From Fimenecus sp051881435 (GTDB taxonomy: Bacteria > Bacillota > Clostridia > Oscillospirales > Acutalibacteraceae): DNA of 60,280 bases. Location: the NCBI GenBank assembly GCA_051881435.1, contig JBJEPW010000008.1, positions 1-60,280 of the forward strand, in the 5' to 3' direction. This document shows, piece by piece, positions 17,162-25,894 of this stretch. A program made the position numbers and the translations under genes. The notes below the pieces were generated by a model. That model was not told the origin of the DNA, ran no database searches, and saw nothing but the letters and a program-made list of their open reading frames with translations. Numbering within the stretch: the first letter of the stretch is position 1; the number at the start of each line of letters is the position of its first letter.

Positions 17162-17663
17162 AAAGTCCTTTTAGAGGATTGATTTTAATAATACCGTTTA
17201 TTACATCAACGGACACAACTACCTCTTTAACGGCGGGGATAAGCACTTCTCTGCCGTCGGGAGTTTTTATATGCCACACATCGTTGGCGCCCGTTTCGCT
17301 CACATCGGCAACCGTGCCCAGAATCTCGTCCGTTGCGTTGTCAATTACCGTGCAGTCAATAAGCTCCTGAATAAACCATACGCCGCTCGGAAGATGTGCG
17401 TCGCTTCTTTTCATATACAAAACGGTATTTTTGAGTGCACGGGCTTTGTCGATATCGTCAACGCCTTCAAGCATAAGTATAGCCACATTACCGTGGGGGC
17501 GTGCGGATATAACCTTTATGCTTTTTTCGCCTTTATTATCAAAATACAGCGTTTTAAACTTTTTCACAAAATCGGGAGCATCACACCACGGATTAAAGCG
17601 AACCTCGCCCTTTACGCCGTGAGTTGAAACGATTTGCCCCAATTCAAGATAATCTTTAATCAT
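17145..17663 (-). CDS. rimM: 16S rRNA processing protein RimM
   Basis: Assists maturation of the 30S subunit head by binding S19 and 16S rRNA. The 172-residue protein has the N-terminal motif IVSTHGVKGEVRF and a C-terminal PRC-barrel domain with VWHIKTPDGREVLIPAVKEVV. It sits between khpA and trmD as usual; the hairpin at 17684-17710 separates it from khpA. Confidence 0.96.
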   Translation of the reverse strand: MIKDYLELGQIVSTHGVKGEVRFNPWCDAPDFVKKFKTLYFDNKGEKSIKVISARPHGNVAILMLEGVDDIDKARALKNTVLYMKRSDAHLPSGVWFIQELIDCTVIDNATDEILGTVADVSETGANDVWHIKTPDGREVLIPAVKEVVVSVDVINGIIKINPLKGLFDDED

Positions 17664-17683
17664 AAATTCACCGCATATGTTGC

Positions 17684-17710
17684 AAAAAGGCAGACAAAAA
17701 ATTGCCTGCC
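17684..17710 (-). terminator. Terminator-like hairpin between khpA and rimM
   Basis: The 9-bp stem GGCAGGCAA/TTGTCTGCC (one GU pair) is followed by TTTTTGC on the minus strand. Being inside an operon it may set a lower level for rimM-trmD relative to rpsP. Confidence 0.65.
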
Positions 17711-17720
17711 CAAATGCAAA

Positions 17721-17954
17721 TCAGTCAATATCGACCTGTACTTTTTCGCCTGTGCGTGTTGCGCCGGCTTTCATAACGGTTCTGATAGCTTTTGCTATTC
17801 TGCCCTGCTTGCCGATAACTCTGCCCATATCGTCCTCAGCAACATGAAGATGATAAACGATAACGCCTCTGTCATCGGGCTCATCAACCGTAACGGCAAC
17901 AGCGTCAGGATTTTCAACAAGTCCTTTTACGATAGTAATAAGAAGTTCCTGCAT
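17721..17954 (-). CDS. khpA: KH-domain RNA-binding protein KhpA
   Basis: A 77-residue single KH-domain protein with the GxxG loop VIGKQGRIAKAIRTVM. KhpA binds RNA with KhpB and influences cell division and elongation in Firmicutes. It lies between rpsP and rimM, the standard place for ylqC/khpA. Confidence 0.94.
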   Translation of the reverse strand: MQELLITIVKGLVENPDAVAVTVDEPDDRGVIVYHLHVAEDDMGRVIGKQGRIAKAIRTVMKAGATRTGEKVQVDID

Positions 17955-17968
17955 TTTTTACGCCTTTC

Positions 17969-18214
17969 TTATTTTATAACGCCGCTTTTTTTAAGAATAT
18001 TCTTAACGGTGTCGGTAGGCTGAGCGCCGTTTTTAATCCATTGCTCTGCCTTATCGGTATCGAGCTTGATTTCGGGCGGATTTTTCATGGGATCGTAATA
18101 TCCAATCTCCTCAATAAATCTGCCGTCTCTGGGATAGCGTGAATCAGCAACTACCACTCTGTAGAAGGGAGCTCTTTTAGCGCCCATTCTGCGAAGTCTA
18201 ATCTTAACTGCCAT
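17969..18214 (-). CDS. rpsP: 30S ribosomal protein S16
   Basis: An 81-residue small-subunit protein starting MAVKIRLRRMGAKRAPFYR, the classic S16 N terminus. The ATG at 18214 follows a perfect GGAGG site; a start five codons upstream was rejected. It follows ffh in the conserved SRP/S16 operon. Confidence 0.97.
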   Translation of the reverse strand: MAVKIRLRRMGAKRAPFYRVVVADSRYPRDGRFIEEIGYYDPMKNPPEIKLDTDKAEQWIKNGAQPTDTVKNILKKSGVIK

Positions 18215-18267
18215 TTTGTTTTCCTCCAAATATATTGAAATTTTATTATAAACACATTTGTGTTTTT

Positions 18268-19617
18268 TTACATCGGGAATCCGCCCATACCGCCGAAATT
18301 GCCCATTCTGCGCATTTTACGCCTTGCGCCCTTTGAATTGAACTGCTTGAACATTTTCTGCATCTGACGGTACTGATTTAAAAGCCTGTTGACATCCTCA
18401 ACCTTCATACCCGAGCCCTCTGCAATACGCCTTTTTCTTGAAGGATTGATAATATCGGGGTTCCTGCGCTCTTTTACTGTCATTGACTGAATTATTGCGC
18501 GCATACGGTCAAGCTGACGGTCATCAACATCAACATCTTTAACTTTTTTATTTATACCGGGAAGCATTGAAAGAATATCCTTCATACTGCCCATCTTTTT
18601 AATCTGCTCCATCTGGTCAAGCAAATCCTCAAGGTCAAACTTGTTTTTACGGAGTTTTTCTTCAAGCTGTGCCGCTTTTTTCTCATCAAGCGCCGTTTCA
18701 GCCTTTTCAATGAGAGAAAGCACATCGCCCATACCGAGAATTCTTGACGCCATACGGTCGGGATAGAAGAAATCAAGCTCATCAAGCTTTTCGCCCATAC
18801 CCACAAACTTTATGGGTTTGCCCGTAACGGCTCTTGCGGAAAGCGCCGCACCGCCTCTTGTATCGCCGTCCATTTTTGTAAGCACAAGACCGTCAATACC
18901 CAATTCGTCGTTAAAGGTACCTGCAACTGTGACTGCATCCTGACCCAGCATTGCATCAACAACAAGCAATATCTCATGAGGGTGAACCTCACTCTTGATA
19001 TTTTTAAGCTCGTTCATAAGCTCTGTATCAATATGCAAACGGCCTGCCGTATCAATGAAAACATAGTCATAGCCCTTATCCTTGGCTAATTTTATTGCTT
19101 CCTTTGCGATAATTACAGGGTCGGTCTGCCCCATTTCAAAAACGGGAACGCCTACCTGCTCGCCTACAACCTGAAGCTGTTTAATAGCCGCAGGACGGTA
19201 AATATCGCAAGCAACAAGCAACGGTCTGTGGTTTTCGTTTTTTAGCTTTAACGCTATTTTTGCACAATGGGTAGTTTTACCTGAGCCTTGAAGTCCGCAC
19301 ATCATAACGATTGTGGGAGGGTGGGAAGCATAGGCGAGACGAGTTTGGGTGCCGCCCATAAGCTCCGTAAGCTCTTCATTTACGATTTTGATAACCATTT
19401 GCGCGGGAGTTAAACTTTCCATTACCTGCGCGCCGATTGCTCTTTCAGTTACCTTGGCGGTAAAATCCTTGGCAACCTTATAGTTAACATCCGCCTCTAA
19501 CAGTGCAAGGCGAACTTCACGCATAGCTTCTTTTACATCGCTTTCGGTAAGGCTGCCCTTACTTTTCAGGCGCTGAAAAGCCGCTTCAAGCCTATCTGAT
19601 AAACCTTCAAATGCCAT
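18268..19617 (-). CDS. ffh: Signal recognition particle GTPase Ffh
   Basis: Binds signal sequences of nascent membrane and secreted proteins together with 4.5S/SRP RNA. The 449-residue protein has the N domain (1-90) and the G domain with GLQGSGKTTHCAKIA, DIYRPAA, DTAGR and TKMDGD. The methionine-rich M domain (about 300-449) has SRKRRIAEGSG. It starts nine bases after ylxM. Confidence 0.97.
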   Translation of the reverse strand: MAFEGLSDRLEAAFQRLKSKGSLTESDVKEAMREVRLALLEADVNYKVAKDFTAKVTERAIGAQVMESLTPAQMVIKIVNEELTELMGGTQTRLAYASHPPTIVMMCGLQGSGKTTHCAKIALKLKNENHRPLLVACDIYRPAAIKQLQVVGEQVGVPVFEMGQTDPVIIAKEAIKLAKDKGYDYVFIDTAGRLHIDTELMNELKNIKSEVHPHEILLVVDAMLGQDAVTVAGTFNDELGIDGLVLTKMDGDTRGGAALSARAVTGKPIKFVGMGEKLDELDFFYPDRMASRILGMGDVLSLIEKAETALDEKKAAQLEEKLRKNKFDLEDLLDQMEQIKKMGSMKDILSMLPGINKKVKDVDVDDRQLDRMRAIIQSMTVKERRNPDIINPSRKRRIAEGSGMKVEDVNRLLNQYRQMQKMFKQFNSKGARRKMRRMGNFGGMGGFPM

Positions 19618-19625
19618 GATTTCTC

Positions 19626-19988
19626 CTATTCTGTCAAGGAAAGTGCTATCGACTTTATCTTAACGGTCATATCGTTTATTTCTCTTGAAAGCCCGTGAGC
19701 AAGGTTATACTCATTTATATCCTCGGCACACTTAACAATATCGTCAAGCCCGCTCTGCATATCTGCAAGCTTTTGAGAAAACCTGAGCTTTGACTCCATA
19801 TCGTAAAGCACTGTTTCGGCACGCTTTATGGCGTCACGAACGCCCTGCCTTGTAATTCCTTCGTTTTCGGCAATTTCCGACAGAGAAAGGTCATCGTTAT
19901 AATAAAAATTGAGATAATCACGCTGTTTGGGCGTAAGAGTTTCGCCGTACAAATCAAGCAACAATGTGATTTCTATATTATTTGCCAC
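19626..19988 (-). CDS. ylxM: YlxM/p13-like DNA-binding protein
   Basis: A 120-residue sigma-70 region 4-like helix-turn-helix protein, usually encoded directly upstream of ffh and thought to act in the SRP pathway. The HTH is visible as DLSLSEIAENEGITRQGVRD. I chose the GTG at 19988 because GGAGGTG lies five bases upstream; the ATG six codons further up would sit ahead of that site. Its promoter is nested in the terminator hairpin at 20004-20050. Confidence 0.93.
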   Translation of the reverse strand: MANNIEITLLLDLYGETLTPKQRDYLNFYYNDDLSLSEIAENEGITRQGVRDAIKRAETVLYDMESKLRFSQKLADMQSGLDDIVKCAEDINEYNLAHGLSREINDMTVKIKSIALSLTE

Positions 19989-20003
19989 GATAACACCTCC
20001 TAT

Positions 20004-20050
20004 CAAAAAAATACCGTTCTGTAAAGGAAATCGGCTTTACAGGACGGTAT
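20004..20050 (-). terminator. Terminator hairpin overlapping the ylxM promoter
   Basis: Arms 20011-20026 and 20035-20050 pair over 16 positions with one mismatch around an eight-base loop. Seven T follow on the minus strand. The outer half of the 5' arm lies upstream of the predicted ylxM transcription start, so only readthrough from the lipoprotein gene can fold the whole stem. Confidence 0.75.
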
Positions 20051-20077
20051 TATACTATACTGTATTCAATTTGTCAA
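20049..20077 (-). promoter_or_regulatory. Consensus promoter of the ylxM-ffh operon
   Basis: On the minus strand TTGACA (20077-20072), 17 bases, TATAAT (20054-20049): an exact consensus match. The -10 box touches the foot of the terminator stem. Confidence 0.85.
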
Positions 20078-20080
20078 GAA

Positions 20081-20515
20081 CTAATTTGTTGCGGCAGGAA
20101 TATCGTCCCATTTAATTGAACCGCCTTGGTTACCGTTGCCGATAGAGATACCCGACGAAGCTGTGGTTGAAGTAGTGCTATTGTCTTGTTTAGCGGTAGT
20201 GCTCGTGGTACCGTTGGTTGAGCTTTCCTGACTCTCTGTGGTTCCCGAAGTTGAATTCTGGGTGTCCTTCTTTGTGGTGGTTTGTGTATAAAGGTCCTTG
20301 ATATCATCGTAGAAGCCGTCTTCGTCCGTAGTAACGGGGATTCTGTCGCCGTCAACATTGGTTACATAACGGTCGCCGTTTTCATCGGTGGATATTTCTG
20401 CATTATTTGTGCCGTTTACATCCTCATTCGGTTTCAGATCGTCTTTTTTGCAAGCGGCAAAAACCGACACCATCAAAAGCATCACGAGAGCGACTGCAAT
20501 ATACTTCTTATTCAT
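20081..20515 (-). CDS. Hypothetical lipoprotein, paralogue 1
   Basis: A 144-residue secreted lipoprotein. A signal peptide with lipobox VFAAC puts the lipidated Cys at about residue 21. The mature part has a conserved block (ISTDENGDRYVTNVDGDRIPV) and a Ser/Thr-rich tail. It is clearly a tandem paralogue of the gene at 20653-21132, sharing the signal peptide, the core and the leader GGAGGGAAAAAT. No known domain; a surface role is inferred from the lipobox only. Confidence 0.8.
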   Translation of the reverse strand: MNKKYIAVALVMLLMVSVFAACKKDDLKPNEDVNGTNNAEISTDENGDRYVTNVDGDRIPVTTDEDGFYDDIKDLYTQTTTKKDTQNSTSGTTESQESSTNGTTSTTAKQDNSTTSTTASSGISIGNGNQGGSIKWDDIPAATN

Positions 20516-20539
20516 ATTTTTCCCTCCGAGTTTATATTA

Positions 20540-20580
20540 CTACATAATACTATCATATAACCTCTTTTTTTGCAAGCGGT
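20540..20580 (-). promoter_or_regulatory. Putative promoter of lipoprotein paralogue 1
   Basis: On the minus strand TTGCAA, 17 bases, TAGTAT, about 30 bases upstream of the GGAGGG ribosome site. Confidence 0.5.
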
Positions 20581-20593
20581 TATTCATACCAAA

Positions 20594-20621
20594 AGAAAAA
20601 CGGCAGGTACTTACCTGCCGT
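20594..20621 (-). terminator. Terminator of lipoprotein paralogue 2
   Basis: The 10-bp perfect stem ACGGCAGGTA/TACCTGCCGT with a two-base loop is followed by TTTTC on the minus strand. Confidence 0.85.
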
Positions 20622-20652
20622 AAGAACTCTTAAATATTCAGCCCAAGGTTTA

Positions 20653-21132
20653 TTAACCCAGCCATTCGGAATCCCCTCGGTTTGGGTCCTCATTGCCTAT
20701 GCCGATACCTGACGAGTGGGTAGTCGAAGTAGTGGTTGTAGTTGTGGTAGTTGTGGTGGTCGTTGTAGTGGTTGTAGTATTTGACGGTCTTGTTGTAGTT
20801 GTTGTGTTTGAAGGACGTGTTGTTGTAGTACCTGTGCTTTCACTGCCGCCGTTTGTAGTACCCGTATTGGAATTCTGCGAATCTCTCTTTGTGGTAGTTT
20901 GAGTAATAAGGTCCTCAATTTTGTCGTAATTACCTTTTGTATCGGTAGTAACGGGAATTTTATCGCCGTCAACATTAGTTACATACTGTTCGCCATTTTC
21001 TTCCGTGGATATTTCACTGCTGTTCGTGCCTCCGACTTCGCCTGTCTTTTCCAAATTATCTTTTTTGCAGGCGGCAAAAACCGATACCATCAGAAGCATA
21101 ACACAAACAACGGCTATATATTTTTTATTCAT
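20653..21132 (-). CDS. Hypothetical lipoprotein, paralogue 2, poly-threonine tail
   Basis: A 159-residue lipoprotein with the same signal peptide, lipobox (VFAAC) and core (YVTNVDGDKIPVTTD) as its downstream neighbour. The tail is expanded into TTTTRPSN repeats and a run of 17 threonines, encoded by a near-perfect ACN trinucleotide repeat. Such a tail could be O-glycosylated or act as a wall-spanning stalk; that is inference. The coding tract should be prone to length variation. Confidence 0.8.
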   Translation of the reverse strand: MNKKYIAVVCVMLLMVSVFAACKKDNLEKTGEVGGTNSSEISTEENGEQYVTNVDGDKIPVTTDTKGNYDKIEDLITQTTTKRDSQNSNTGTTNGGSESTGTTTTRPSNTTTTTRPSNTTTTTTTTTTTTTTTTTSTTHSSGIGIGNEDPNRGDSEWLG

Positions 21133-21154
21133 ATTTTTCCCTCCGAATTTTATT

Positions 21155-21190
21155 ACAACATCATATTACCATACCGTATATACTTTTTCA
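21155..21190 (-). promoter_or_regulatory. Putative promoter of lipoprotein paralogue 2
   Basis: On the minus strand TTGAAA, 17 bases, TAATAT, upstream of the GGAGGG site. Confidence 0.5.
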
Positions 21191-21206
21191 AGCAGTTATT
21201 TAAACT

Positions 21207-23585
21207 CTATTTCAGTTCGGCTATTGTAACTCCTTCTTCGCCCTCACCGAAAGTGCCCACGCGGAAGGTTCGGATATTTGGGTGGCGGCGCAAATATGTG
21301 TGTATGCCTTTTCTCAATGCGCCTGTACCCTTTCCGTGGATAATAGTAAGTTCGTTAAGTCCCGAACGGAGCACGCCGTCGATAAAGGAGTCAAGGTCAA
21401 GCATTGCCTCCTCAACGGTTTTGCCCCGCAAATCAATGCTTGAATTTGACGAAGCGGTTGATTTTGTGCCTGTATGGACGGTACGGGGGATATTTCTTTG
21501 TCTTTGCGGCTGTTTTTTAGAGCTCATTAAACGCAAATCCGAAATATCCGCTTTCATTTTTATCATGCCCGACTGAATCTGAACAGAATTTTTCTTTTCG
21601 TCAACAGAGAGCACCTCGCCCTCACTGCCCAAGGATTTTACGAATACTCTGTCCCCTGCCTTTAAGGGACGGGGCAGGATGTAATCGCCGTCGTCCTCCT
21701 GCAAATTGTTCGTTATCTCGTCCATTTTATCAAGCTGGCGCCCCATTGCCGCCCTTGCTTTTCGTGCGATTTCGGCAAGATTTTTTTCCTTCGCCTGCTC
21801 TTTTTTCAACTGTTCAATTTCCAAAAGCAGGGAATTGCCTGCACGGCGCGCATTATCCGCAATGCGCTGTGCCTCCGCCTTGGCGCGCTCAATTTCTTTT
21901 CCCGCCTGCTGTTTGGATTTTTCAAGAAGTTTTTCAGCATTATTTTTTTGCCGGATTATTTCTTCTTTTTCCGCTTCAAGTTTTTGACGGTCATCTTCAA
22001 GATTTTTCCGCGCTGTTTCAAGGGAGTCAACTGCGTCCTCAAATCGTGTATTTTCTTCGGAAATCAAGGCTTTTGCAAAGTCGGTTATGCTCTCGTCTAT
22101 TCCCAATCTGCCTGCTATGGCAAGGGCATTTGAACGGCCGGGCATACCGATAAGCAAACGGTATGTGGGCTTTAAGGAAGACACATCAAACTCACAGCAA
22201 CCGTTTTCCACTCTATCGGTTTTCAATGCATATTCTTTAAGCTCGGAATAATGAGTTGTTGAAGCAATTTTTGCGCCTTTTCTGCGTAAATTTTCAAGTA
22301 TTGCAACAGCCAATGCCGCACCTTCAACAGGGTCTGTTCCCGCACCCAATTCGTCAATGAGAACAAGGCTTCTTTCCCCTGCCGTTTTGAGTATATCCAC
22401 AATATTTGTCATATGGGAGGAAAATGTGGAAAGGGACTGCTCAATGCTCTGCTCATCGCCTATATCCGCAAGTACATTGTCGAAAACGGACACACGGCTG
22501 TTATCGGAAACAGGCAACATAAGCCCACATTCCGCCATAAGTGTTAAAAGTCCTATTGTCTTAATCGAAACAGTCTTACCGCCTGTATTAGCGCCTGTAA
22601 TTACAAGGGAATCGAAATCAATTCCCAATGAAATATCAACAGGAACAACGGTTTTTGCATCAATCAACGGGTGACGGGCTTTTTTCAAAAGAATTTCGCC
22701 GTCATTATTGAGAATTGGGCGGCTGGCTTTCATTTTATATGCAAGATGCGCCTTTGCAAAAATTAAATCAAGGGCTACGGCACTTTCAAAGCTTATTTTG
22801 ATTGTGTCCTGGAACTCCCCTGCCATTGCGGAAAGCTCCGCTAAAATACGCTCGATTTCCTCCTGCTCACGGCTTTCAAGCACTTTAATTTCGTTGTTTG
22901 CCTCCACCACGGCGGCAGGCTCAACAAACACGGTTGCTCCGCTGCCTGAGGTATCGTGCACCATACCCTGGACATCGCCCCTGTTTTCCAATTTTACGGG
23001 AACAACAAAGCGACCGTTGCGCTGTGTTATTATGCTGTCACGCAGATATTTTGAATAGTGGCTTGAATGAATCATCGAGTCAAGCTGTTCACGGATTTTA
23101 TTTTCAAAATGGCGCTTTTTACGGCGGATTTCTTTCAGCTCCGGAGAAGCGTTATCGCTTATTTCCGTTTCGGAAAGAATTGCATTTGTTATTTTTTCCT
23201 CTAAATACTTATTGGGATAAAGAGAGGAGAACAAATCGTCAAGTGAGGTTTCCATTCCTGCGCATTTTTCATGCCATACGGTTATACCTCTTATGATTTT
23301 AAGTGTTACGGCAATTTTTAAAAGCTCCCCTGCCGAAAGAGAACCCCCTGCCGCCGCACGGCTTAACGCATTATTTACATTTTGCAGTCCGCCGAAGGAC
23401 GGTGCGCCGAATTTGGCTATAAATATGTAAGCCGCCTCTGTTTTATCAAGGAGCTCGGATACCTCAAAGAAGTCGGTTTTGGGTGCAATTCCAAGTGCCG
23501 CCTCTTTTGCATCGGCAGAAGAAGCAGTTTCGGACAGCATTTTTAAAATTTTATCAAGTTCAAGTGAAACACAATGTTTGTTCAT
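21207..23585 (-). CDS. mutS2: Endonuclease MutS2
   Basis: A 792-residue MutS-family ATPase without the mismatch-recognition domain. Recent work on the family links it to rescue of collided ribosomes; older work to suppression of recombination. The Walker A motif is GANTGGKTVSIKTIG, with LIDELGAGTDP as Walker B. A coiled coil (about 510-620) is followed by a C-terminal Smr nuclease domain with IDLRGKTVEEA and IIHGKGTGALRKGI. It begins right after recO. Confidence 0.96.
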   Translation of the reverse strand: MNKHCVSLELDKILKMLSETASSADAKEAALGIAPKTDFFEVSELLDKTEAAYIFIAKFGAPSFGGLQNVNNALSRAAAGGSLSAGELLKIAVTLKIIRGITVWHEKCAGMETSLDDLFSSLYPNKYLEEKITNAILSETEISDNASPELKEIRRKKRHFENKIREQLDSMIHSSHYSKYLRDSIITQRNGRFVVPVKLENRGDVQGMVHDTSGSGATVFVEPAAVVEANNEIKVLESREQEEIERILAELSAMAGEFQDTIKISFESAVALDLIFAKAHLAYKMKASRPILNNDGEILLKKARHPLIDAKTVVPVDISLGIDFDSLVITGANTGGKTVSIKTIGLLTLMAECGLMLPVSDNSRVSVFDNVLADIGDEQSIEQSLSTFSSHMTNIVDILKTAGERSLVLIDELGAGTDPVEGAALAVAILENLRRKGAKIASTTHYSELKEYALKTDRVENGCCEFDVSSLKPTYRLLIGMPGRSNALAIAGRLGIDESITDFAKALISEENTRFEDAVDSLETARKNLEDDRQKLEAEKEEIIRQKNNAEKLLEKSKQQAGKEIERAKAEAQRIADNARRAGNSLLLEIEQLKKEQAKEKNLAEIARKARAAMGRQLDKMDEITNNLQEDDGDYILPRPLKAGDRVFVKSLGSEGEVLSVDEKKNSVQIQSGMIKMKADISDLRLMSSKKQPQRQRNIPRTVHTGTKSTASSNSSIDLRGKTVEEAMLDLDSFIDGVLRSGLNELTIIHGKGTGALRKGIHTYLRRHPNIRTFRVGTFGEGEEGVTIAELK

Positions 23586-23586
23586 T

Positions 23587-24330
23587 TTAAATTTTTCCTA
23601 TATTGTTATAAAAATCAAGTGTTTTAAAGCTCCTCTGCATTTTTGAGAGAAGATATTTTTCCGTTATATACGATAAATCCGCCAATGAATTTTCATCGGC
23701 CTTAAAAGAATATATTTTTTCAAAATCGGAAAATGCTATATGGCGCATTGACCGCACAAGGGTTATATCAAGGGCAAAAAGAGCGTTTGAGGATACACAG
23801 CCCTCACAATAAAGCAGTCCGTTTTCCGCATCGAAATACATGGTATCCGTTTCATACTCTCCGCAACGCTCACACGCCACAAGGCTCGGCATATAGCCTG
23901 CCATACACATAAGCCGAAGCTCCGTTACCGCTTTGATCTGCTCCTCGGGCAATTTATTATTGGCGAGAAAATAAAGGGAATTGAGAATAAGGCGCAAATA
24001 CTCATCCGACGGCTCCGACTCCTGAACAACTGTCATAACAAGCTCTGAAAAATACTGCGCCAAGGATATTCTTGTAAGGTCACTGCGAAGCCCGAAAAAG
24101 GTTTCAATAGGCTCTGCCTCGTCGATTATGTAGCTGTCCTTCGTTTTGTATAAAGACAGCTTTGAATAGCAAAACATTCCCGTTGCGCTGTTTTTACGGT
24201 TATTAAGGCTTTTTGCGCCTCTCACAAAAGCACGCACAATGCCGTTTTGCCGTGTTAGTACCGTTACAAGCTTATCCTTTTCACCGATATTCTGTTCTTT
24301 GAGTATCAGTCCGTCCGTATTCGTCCTCAT
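23587..24330 (-). CDS. recO: DNA repair protein RecO
   Basis: Loads RecA onto gaps with RecF and RecR. The 247-residue protein has an N-terminal OB fold (TDGLILKEQNIGEKDKLVTV) and a zinc site of two CxxC pairs (CERC and CEGC). I chose the ATG at 24330 after GGAGAAG. It starts inside the yqzL-like gene, overlapping it by 50 bases in another frame. Confidence 0.95.
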   Translation of the reverse strand: MRTNTDGLILKEQNIGEKDKLVTVLTRQNGIVRAFVRGAKSLNNRKNSATGMFCYSKLSLYKTKDSYIIDEAEPIETFFGLRSDLTRISLAQYFSELVMTVVQESEPSDEYLRLILNSLYFLANNKLPEEQIKAVTELRLMCMAGYMPSLVACERCGEYETDTMYFDAENGLLYCEGCVSSNALFALDITLVRSMRHIAFSDFEKIYSFKADENSLADLSYITEKYLLSKMQRSFKTLDFYNNIGKI

Positions 24331-24448
24331 AATATTCTTCTCCGTCATACTGAGGCTTTGCTTTATTCATAAAGGATTTTTTATACATCAAATAATCCTC
24401 AACACTGCCGCTTTGGGTAAATTTGCTCCATATTGCCATATTATCCAT
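24281..24448 (-). CDS. yqzL: YqzL-like small protein
   Basis: A 55-residue frame between era and recO, where Bacillus has yqzL. The start MDNMAIWSKFTQSGSVEDYL matches the family pattern W-x2-F-x2-TGS-x3-YL followed by YK. An acidic tail follows. The last 50 bases overlap the start of recO in a different frame. Function of the family is unknown. Confidence 0.75.
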   Translation of the reverse strand: MDNMAIWSKFTQSGSVEDYLMYKKSFMNKAKPQYDGEEYYEDEYGRTDTQRTEYR

Positions 24449-24526
24449 ATAAATTACCGCCTTTCGGTAGTAATTTGTGTAACGGCAGTTTTTTTATGAA
24501 TGGTAAATACGATTAAAAATAGTAAT

Positions 24527-25420
24527 TTAATCCAAGCCGAAATTATGGATAAGTCCCTCTCGGTTACGCCAACCTTCTTTTACCTTTACCCAGCATTGAA
24601 GATTGATTTTGCAACCGAAAAAGCCCTCCATGTCCTGACGGGCATAGGTGGAAATCTTTTTAAGCATTTTTCCGCCTTTTCCTATAATTATGCCCTTATG
24701 GCTTTCACGCTCACAGTAAATTGTCGCCTCAATATCCATTATTCCGTCTGACCGCTCACGCATTTTTTCTATGCTTACAGCCGTTCCGTGGGGGATTTCT
24801 TTATCAAGAAGCCTGAGCATTTTCTCACGGATTATCTCCCCTGCCAGCACTCTTTCGGGCTGGTCGGTCAGGGTATCGTCGGGGAAAAAGTGCTCCGAGT
24901 CAAAGGCGAGGGCTTTAAGCTCTGAAAGCAGGTCGTCAAGTCCGCTCCCCGTTTGTGCAGACACGGGAACTATTGCCGAAAAATCATACATACCCGAAAG
25001 CTCGGCAATACGCAACGCCAGTTTTTCCTTATCCTTTACCGTATCGATTTTATTGATTGCAAGGATTGAGGGGCTTTTGCCTTTTTTGATTTTTTCTGTA
25101 AGTTCAAGTTCCGCTTCGTTCAACTCGCCCTCAGGTTCTACTACAAAAAGGCAGGCGTCCACGCCGTCAATACTGTCGCTTACCGCCTTTACCATCTTTT
25201 CGCCCAATTTTGTTCGGGGCTTATGAAAGCCCGGTGTGTCAGTAAAGACAAGCTGAACATTGTCATCGGTTGTGAGCACGCCCATTATTCTTGTGCGTGT
25301 TGTTTGAGGCTTTGATGAAACAATGGCAATTTTTTGCCCCAAAAGTTTATTAAGGATTGAAGATTTACCCACATTAGCCTTGCCGACTATTGCGATAAAC
25401 GCTGTTTTTGGTGTATTCAT
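24527..25420 (-). CDS. era: GTPase Era
   Basis: Essential GTPase in 30S assembly; binds the 3' end of 16S rRNA. The 297-residue protein has G1 GKANVGKSS, G3 DTPGF, G4 NKID and a C-terminal KH domain with GKGGKMLKKI. It overlaps dgkA by four bases (ATGA). Confidence 0.97.
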   Translation of the reverse strand: MNTPKTAFIAIVGKANVGKSSILNKLLGQKIAIVSSKPQTTRTRIMGVLTTDDNVQLVFTDTPGFHKPRTKLGEKMVKAVSDSIDGVDACLFVVEPEGELNEAELELTEKIKKGKSPSILAINKIDTVKDKEKLALRIAELSGMYDFSAIVPVSAQTGSGLDDLLSELKALAFDSEHFFPDDTLTDQPERVLAGEIIREKMLRLLDKEIPHGTAVSIEKMRERSDGIMDIEATIYCERESHKGIIIGKGGKMLKKISTYARQDMEGFFGCKINLQCWVKVKEGWRNREGLIHNFGLD

Positions 25421-25890
25421 TTATTCTCCTTTTTTCCGAAACCGAAAAATATAAATACCGTAAAAATAATAACGGAAAGTACAAACAATGCGTCTGCCCA
25501 CAGCTTGTCCGCAAAAAATGCAAACAGTTTTGAAAAGGCTTCGGGTTGCCACATTATTGCAATACCGCAAAGCACCGAGAATATTGCAAACACAAGAACG
25601 GCTCCTGCCGCACAGTCCTTTGCGATTTTGCCGTTTTGAGTATGTTCACTGCCGTATAGGTCAACTGCTCTTTCAACAGCGGTGTTTATAAGCTCACCGC
25701 CTATTACAAGTCCGTTTGCAAGGAAAAGAATTGCCAACTGTGTTGCCGTTATCCGGAAGAAATCAAAGGCGAACAGGAAAAAGTACATATATACCATACA
25801 GACAATATGTATGCGCATATTACGCTCTCTGACAATTGCGGTCACAATTCCCCTGAACGCATAATAGAAGCTTTTTATAAGAGCCTTCAT
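25417..25890 (-). CDS. dgkA: Diacylglycerol/undecaprenol kinase
   Basis: A 157-residue membrane kinase of the DgkA family; in Gram-positives these phosphorylate undecaprenol for cell wall recycling. It has the core motif ELINTAVERAVDL and at least four membrane segments; the C-terminal membrane part is longer than in Bacillus. The ATG at 25890 follows GGAGAA and starts four bases after the ybeY stop; an earlier in-frame ATG inside ybeY is less likely. Confidence 0.9.
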   Translation of the reverse strand: MKALIKSFYYAFRGIVTAIVRERNMRIHIVCMVYMYFFLFAFDFFRITATQLAILFLANGLVIGGELINTAVERAVDLYGSEHTQNGKIAKDCAAGAVLVFAIFSVLCGIAIMWQPEAFSKLFAFFADKLWADALFVLSVIIFTVFIFFGFGKKENK

Positions 25891-25894
25891 ATGA

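Noticed and set aside
20693..20902. Plus-strand ORF of 69 residues with a long valine run
   Set aside because: It is the antisense shadow of the poly-Thr tract of the lipoprotein gene; no ribosome site and low-complexity product.
20899..21576. Plus-strand ORF of 225 residues across the lipoprotein and mutS2 ends
   Set aside because: Antisense to two genes on the other strand and to the intergenic promoter; composition typical of a shadow frame.
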